A stretch of 8,626 nucleotides of DNA, from the NCBI GenBank assembly GCA_020353115.1, contig CP070687.1, positions 197,299 to 205,924 on the forward strand. The letters run 5' to 3'. Shown piece by piece: positions 6,297-8,626 of the stretch. The notes beneath the pieces were generated by a model. That model saw only the letters and a list, made by a program, of their open reading frames with translations, did not search any database and had not been told where the DNA came from. The DNA is from Bacteroidales bacterium (GTDB lineage: Bacteria; Bacteroidota; Bacteroidia; Bacteroidales; VadinHA17). The first letter of the stretch is position 1, and each line of letters begins with the position of its first letter. The position numbers and the translations under genes are program-made.

Positions 6297-7511
6297 TCAG
6301 GCATGTCGTATAAGATCCTCGGGAACATCCTGTAATCGTGCTATATCCAAAATCCTGGATCTGATATCAAAACCCATAGTGCACTTAACATTACAGTTGT
6401 CGCAGTCGTGACAAGGTAAGGTTCGGAGGCCGGATGAACAAAGTGTTTTCCGAGCCAGGTCCAGGTTCCTGTACCCGTAGGCATACATATAGCTACGCAT
6501 AATCGTTGGGATATCTATATCTTCGGGACATTGCCTGATACAGCTGCTGCACTGCTCGCAATATAGTCCGGATGATACGTCCCCGGAGGGTGGTTCCAGG
6601 TCCTTTTTTTCTTCTTCCGTAAGTTCGAGGTTAGCCATTATAGCCAAGTCCTGGTTTAAATGGTCGTATGATGAACAGTCCGGGACAGTGGTATGAACAT
6701 TTTTATTCTGCAGTACCCATTTCAGGGCTGCGGTTGAATTGATCGGTTTAGTTTTTTCCCTGTCCCAGAAAGCACCGGCCATTGTTTTCATAGCAATAAT
6801 TCCTAAGCCTGACTCGGCAGCATACTGGATCGCGTCATCAAGTTCCTCCTTGTTTTGCCTCCGGAAATTATACGCTGTCATGATTACATCATACATGCCA
6901 ATATCCACCGCAGCACGGATAGCTTCGTGCTCAAGCCTGTGTGTGGCTATTCCCAGATATTTTGCCTTGCCCATTTTCTTTATGTTTTCCATGGCTTTTC
7001 TTGCAGGCTCATGAAAAACGGATTCCCTGGTTGCTGCAAATGGTTGTATGAAAATGTCAACATAGTCAACCTCCAGTCTTTCCAGACTATTGTCCACTCG
7101 TTGCATATATACTTTAGGATCAAAACCGGAATTATAAACTCCGGTCTGGGTATCGAGCAGGTTAATATCTGTACTATTGGTCATAATTACAAACGAGTCT
7201 CTTGGCTTGTCTTTGAGGACACTTCCGACCATCTTTTCATTGTTGCCATTCTGATATGCCTCTGCTGTAGCCAGTAACTTTACCCCTTTTTCCAGGGCTT
7301 GTCTTACAAGACTGGGATTGTCGGTATTACCAGTACCCATGCTTATAACGGGAAGCCTTATCCCTGTTTTTCCAAGGGTTCGGTAAACGAATTTGGTGTC
7401 TTGTTCTGCCGATTCATTACCAACCAGGGATTGCGGGAGTGATCTGGAAACCAGACCCGCACCGGTGACTGTCAGTAAACTGTTTTTTAAAAATTTGCGA
7501 CGGTTCTGCAT
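6297..7511 (-). CDS. Tat-exported aldo/keto-reductase-like protein with two C-terminal 4Fe-4S motifs
   Basis: I place the start at the ATG at 7509-7511 (404 residues), because it begins with a twin-arginine signal, MQNRRKFLKNSLLTVTGAG. The frame stays open to an ATG at 7592, but those 27 extra residues would bury the signal. Residues about 40-300 form an AKR barrel (YRTLGKTGIRLPVISMG; YLGIATHRLEHEAIRAAVD; IIAMKTMAG). The C terminus has two CxxCxxCxxxC sets, C318/C321/C324/C328 and C367/C370/C373/C377, expected to bind two 4Fe-4S clusters, which suits export of a folded protein by Tat. Strikingly, the usual catalytic Asp, Lys and His seem replaced: LATAEAY (A81) for FDTAxxY, MTNS (N112) for ATKV, and IFIQPF (Q156) for LLLHxP. 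Only Y86 remains. Reductase activity is therefore doubtful; an electron-transfer or binding role is possible. It heads a probable two-gene unit with the M1 peptidase. Confidence 0.9.
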   Translation of the reverse strand: MQNRRKFLKNSLLTVTGAGLVSRSLPQSLVGNESAEQDTKFVYRTLGKTGIRLPVISMGTGNTDNPSLVRQALEKGVKLLATAEAYQNGNNEKMVGSVLKDKPRDSFVIMTNSTDINLLDTQTGVYNSGFDPKVYMQRVDNSLERLEVDYVDIFIQPFAATRESVFHEPARKAMENIKKMGKAKYLGIATHRLEHEAIRAAVDIGMYDVIMTAYNFRRQNKEELDDAIQYAAESGLGIIAMKTMAGAFWDREKTKPINSTAALKWVLQNKNVHTTVPDCSSYDHLNQDLAIMANLELTEEEKKDLEPPSGDVSSGLYCEQCSSCIRQCPEDIDIPTIMRSYMYAYGYRNLDLARKTLCSSGLRTLPCHDCDNCNVKCTMGFDIRSRILDIARLQDVPEDLIRHA

Positions 7512-7546
7512 GGTGTTTTTATTAAATTGGATATAGATTTGATAAA

Positions 7547-7578
7547 ACAAGTTATAACAATCCCGGAAGAATGGCAAA
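7547..7578 (-). promoter_or_regulatory. Candidate promoter for the AKR-like / M1 peptidase unit
   Basis: On the minus strand TTTG (7578-7575) is followed after 20 bases by TAACTTGT (7554-7547), matching six of eight positions of TAnnTTTG. Transcription would begin near 7540, about 30 bases before the ATG at 7511 and downstream of the alternative ATG at 7592, which would agree with the shorter start. The match is weak. Confidence 0.3.
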
Positions 7579-7924
7579 GAATAAATTGCCAAATTAAAAA
7601 TTCCCTGTTTGTTTCAGGACTGAGGAAAATGTATCAGTCACGATAAAACGGTGCATAAACAATTTGCAGGTATATTAACCAAAGTTTGAATTTCAAGACA
7701 TTATTACAAGTGAAATACCTCATGAAGAATGGATAATCCGAACGCTTCATCAGGGATCAGAGATCGAAAGTCAATTCATTCCTTTTCACATTTAATTTCA
7801 AGTTATTGGATCGGCATTCCGACAAATCCTTCTTCTCTTTCTATTGGCAGTCCAAAGGTACTCTTCCCAGGATTTAAAGTTGATTTTGAAGTAAAAGAAA
7901 AGAAGGCTTACTGAACTCCTAAGG
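7579..7924. other. Gene-poor stretch with no recognised feature
   Basis: The gap between the AKR-like gene and the next gene spans 7512-8029; this part holds no RNA gene, repeat copy or clear terminator that I can see. A 61-codon plus-strand frame (7729-7914) exists, starting MDNPNASSGIRDRK and ending FEVKEKKAY, but it has no clear ribosome site, no recognisable motif and low-complexity composition. I do not call it a gene. Another plus-strand frame without an ATG (about 7684-7794, ...DIITSEIPHEEWIIRTLHQG...) reads more protein-like than chance would suggest, so a decayed gene is possible but unproven. Confidence 0.4.
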
Positions 7925-7956
7925 TTTGTGTATAACCCTATGATTGCTTAAATTTA
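7925..7956 (+). promoter_or_regulatory. Candidate Bacteroidota-type promoter for the gene at 8030
   Basis: TTTG at 7925-7928, a 20-base spacer, then TAAATTTA at 7949-7956 matches TTTG / TAnnTTTG except for the last base. Spacing equals that of the candidate before the sulfotransferase gene. Transcription would start near 7963, leaving a leader of roughly 67 bases. Confidence 0.42.
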
Positions 7957-8029
7957 TCAATCAAACAGGTGGTCAATGAGATATAGTTGACTGCGTTATT
8001 GTGAACTTTAGCTGCGAAGGAATCAGGTA

Positions 8030-8626
8030 ATGGTTAAGAATGTAATAACTCTGGTTATCATTTTTTTGTTCTTCATCGATCCGTTGTGTCATGGCCAGAT
8101 ACCAATTAAGGTATCGGATTCGCAGCTAGGAATAAGTGACTTTATGCGATGTATATCGTATGATATTCCGGGATGCAATCGGGATGATAAGTATTTAACA
8201 GGCATTAACATAAAGAAGGAAAATATGACTCACAATGATGGGACCAGTGATTTTGATCCTGAAGAAGAAATACAAAAAACAGAATTTCAAATGGAAACCA
8301 AATCTAAAGATTTCAGCCGGGCAGGAATTGTAATTCAGTCATTGGCTGTACCCGGTTTGGGATTATCACGTGCGACCGGAGATCCTCACTGGTTACGAGG
8401 CGTTGCAGGTTATGGATGCATTGCAGGATCAATTGTATTAAATCATCAAGCGGTTAATACATTCAACACAATTGGAGGACTTGATAATGTTGATGAAATT
8501 AAGAAGGCATTCGATAAATCAGTGCAACAGGATAAAATATCCGAGGTACTTGCCTGTGCTGCACTCGGGATATGGGTAACGGATATAATCTGGACGATTG
8601 CCGGCACTTCCGGTCTTAAGAAACCA
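8030..8626 (+). CDS. Exported/membrane protein of unknown function, DUF5683-like C-terminal region (runs off right edge)
   Basis: The frame is open from the ATG at 8030 to the last base, giving 199 visible residues. GAAGGA at 8016-8021, eight bases before the ATG, is the best ribosome site in the window and supports this start. The protein begins with a hydrophobic signal (MVKNVITLVIIFLFFIDPLCHGQ). The Cys does not fit a lipobox, so cleavage by signal peptidase I or retention as an anchor is more likely. A polar, acidic region with four Cys or Met-rich turns follows to about residue 95. After it comes a block reading AGIVIQSLAVPGLGLSR (98-114), HWLRGVAGYGCIAGSIVLN (120-138) and ISEVLACAALGIWVTDIIWTIAG (170-192). 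These look like paired membrane segments, and the PGLG ... HW ... GYG ... N arrangement recalls the DUF5683-type module found in Bacteroidota. That assignment is from memory of the pattern. Function is unknown, and the missing C terminus may carry an informative domain. Confidence 0.8.
   Translation, partial: MVKNVITLVIIFLFFIDPLCHGQIPIKVSDSQLGISDFMRCISYDIPGCNRDDKYLTGINIKKENMTHNDGTSDFDPEEEIQKTEFQMETKSKDFSRAGIVIQSLAVPGLGLSRATGDPHWLRGVAGYGCIAGSIVLNHQAVNTFNTIGGLDNVDEIKKAFDKSVQQDKISEVLACAALGIWVTDIIWTIAGTSGLKKP

Noticed and set aside
6855..7277. 140-codon plus-strand open frame
   Set aside because: Antisense to the AKR barrel; the opposite strand explains the sequence.
7512..7592. N-terminal extension of the AKR-like frame to an ATG at 7592
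   Set aside because: It would put 27 unrelated residues before a textbook twin-arginine signal, and the candidate promoter at 7547-7578 lies inside the extension.

Overview
The window looks like a chromosomal segment of a member of the Bacteroidota, probably near Bacteroidales/Marinilabiliales. This is inferred from several signs. The proteins include a MacB/FtsX-type permease of the long form typical of this phylum, and secreted M24 and M1 peptidases whose signal peptides end in ...SQ or ...AQ. Base composition is AT-leaning and most genes have weak Shine-Dalgarno sites. Several candidate promoters fit the phylum's TTTG / TAnnTTTG pattern. No species can be named from this sequence alone.

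Layout. The left edge holds the N-terminal 269 residues of an ABC-type MacB-like permease, read leftward and cut by the window (<1-809). It diverges from a rightward pair: a secreted M24 (Xaa-Pro-aminopeptidase-like) metallopeptidase (1043-2374) and a YciA-type acyl-CoA thioesterase (2435-2809). A 480-bp gap follows. It contains one copy of a short repeat with inverted ends (2831-2967), directly followed by an 18-codon remnant of the 3' end of a second M24 peptidase gene (2973-3029), then a candidate promoter for a PAPS-dependent sulfotransferase (3291-4400). A second copy of the repeat (4425-4568) lies between the convergent sulfotransferase and the next leftward block. That block is a Tat-exported aldo/keto-reductase-like ferredoxin protein (6297-7511) followed by a secreted M1 metallopeptidase (4595-6238), probably one transcription unit. 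After a gene-poor stretch (7512-8029) a rightward gene starts at 8030 and runs off the right edge. It encodes a secreted or membrane protein of a family seen in Bacteroidota, and its function is unknown.

How the genes fit together. Four of the seven genes encode cell-envelope or exported proteins: permease, M24, M1 and Tat-AKR. The partial eighth-kilobase protein probably is also one. The neighbourhood therefore reads as envelope and periplasmic peptide or metabolite handling, not as one pathway. I see no defence system, CRISPR array, RNA gene, integrase or transposase.

The points most worth following are three. The aldo/keto reductase keeps only the Tyr of the catalytic tetrad while retaining two 4Fe-4S motifs and a Tat signal. 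Two diverged copies of a palindrome-ended repeat lie in intergenic sequence. A decayed M24 gene fragment abuts one of these repeats.
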